DNA of 5,439 bases. Origin: an uncultured Oscillospiraceae bacterium. GTDB lineage: Bacteria > Bacillota > Clostridia > Oscillospirales > Ruminococcaceae. The notes under the pieces were generated by a model that was not told where the DNA came from, searched no databases, and saw nothing but the letters and a program-made list of their open reading frames with translations. The translations under genes were made by a program, and so were the position numbers. Within the stretch, counting starts at the first letter, position 1, and every line of letters starts with the position of its first letter. The stretch is taken from positions 1-5,439 of the forward strand of contig CAKRVU010000098.1 in NCBI GenBank assembly GCA_934408835.1, in the 5' to 3' direction. This document shows positions 5,139 to 5,439 of this stretch, piece after piece.

Positions 5139-5439
5139 TCAAACGATTCCTTCTGCAATCATTGCCATACAAACTTTATGGAACCCGGCAATATTGCTTC
5201 CGGCAACCAGATTTCCGGCACAGTGATACTCCGCCGCCGCCGAAGCGCCCGCGGCAAAAATATCACGCATAATCTGGTGAATTTTCTCGTCCACCTCCTG
5301 GAATCTCCAGGGATAGCGAATGGAATTCTGTGACATTTCAAGACCGGAACAAGCAACGCCGCCGGCATTGGCCGCCTTGGCGGGACCAAACAATACGTCG
5401 TGCTCCAAAAACGCGTCGATCGCCGCCGGGGTAGATGGC
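5139..5439 (-). CDS. gdhA: NADP-type glutamate dehydrogenase, C-terminal part
   Basis: The last 99 residues of a gene continue past the right edge. The reading frame runs open to the edge; a TTG at 5408 is an internal Leu codon, not a start. The sequence PSTPAAIDAFLEHDVLFGPAKAANAGGVACSG is typical of hexameric bacterial glutamate dehydrogenases, and GLEMSQNS, the EVDEKIHQIMRDI helix, the GSNIAGFHKV segment and the final MIAEGIV match their C-terminus. The enzyme interconverts 2-oxoglutarate plus ammonium and glutamate. The EMSQN-type tail resembles the NADP-dependent assimilatory form (EC 1.4.1.4) represented by E. coli GdhA, but the coenzyme-binding domain is outside the window, so cofactor preference is inferred. 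It is convergent with gyrA and shares the terminator at 5067-5124. Confidence 0.95.
   Translation of the reverse strand, partial: PSTPAAIDAFLEHDVLFGPAKAANAGGVACSGLEMSQNSIRYPWRFQEVDEKIHQIMRDIFAAGASAAAEYHCAGNLVAGSNIAGFHKVCMAMIAEGIV

Noticed and set aside
4988..5333. Plus-strand frames over the terminator and the 3' end of gdhA
   Set aside because: They overlap a strong terminator and the clear glutamate dehydrogenase coding sequence on the other strand, and are proline/arginine-rich as shadow frames often are.

Overview
The window looks like chromosomal DNA from a Gram-positive member of the Clostridia, probably near the Oscillospiraceae/Ruminococcaceae. This is inferred from the style of the GyrA sequence, AGGAGG-type ribosome binding sites, sigma-A-like promoters, a short Gram-positive lipoprotein, and mid-range GC. 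Nothing marks it as a plasmid, phage or integrated element. There is no transposase, CRISPR array, rRNA or tRNA that I can see.

Layout, left to right. Positions 1-159 hold a probable terminator and a good minus-strand promoter that fires off the left edge. Positions 160-495 (minus) encode a small PII-like protein. The 375-base divergent intergenic region 496-870 holds two well-formed promoters back to back, one for the PII-like gene and one for cdd, each with a dyad close to its predicted transcription start. Positions 871-1263 (plus) are cdd, cytidine deaminase. Positions 1468-1908 (plus) encode a small secreted lipoprotein with its own extended -10 promoter and a strong hairpin downstream. 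The 363-base gap 1909-2271 holds that terminator, some weaker inverted repeats, a dyad and the predicted gyrA promoter. Positions 2272-4779 (plus) are a complete gyrA (DNA gyrase subunit A, 835 aa). Positions 5139-5439 (minus) are the last 99 codons of an NADP-type glutamate dehydrogenase, entering from the right and convergent with gyrA. A strong bidirectional terminator at 5067-5124 separates the two.

The most unusual part is the 359-base gap after gyrA. The 3' end of gyrA (last 32 codons, stop codon and about 30 bases beyond) is repeated in tandem with a period of 154-155 bases: a second full copy, then a third copy of about 57 bases, all before the terminator. Copies 1 and 2 would encode the same 32-residue tail because their two differences in the coding part are both synonymous. 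Yet copy 2 has no usable start codon in frame, so it is probably a silent relic.

The genes do not form one operon. Each appears to be its own transcription unit: pyrimidine salvage (cdd), DNA topology (gyrA), ammonia assimilation (gdhA), a possible small-molecule or nitrogen signalling protein (PII-like) and a cell-surface protein of unknown role. No wholly new multi-gene system is evident. The items worth a second look are the gyrA tail repeats, the shortened active-site loop of the cytidine deaminase, the non-canonical PII-like protein, and several dyads next to promoters.
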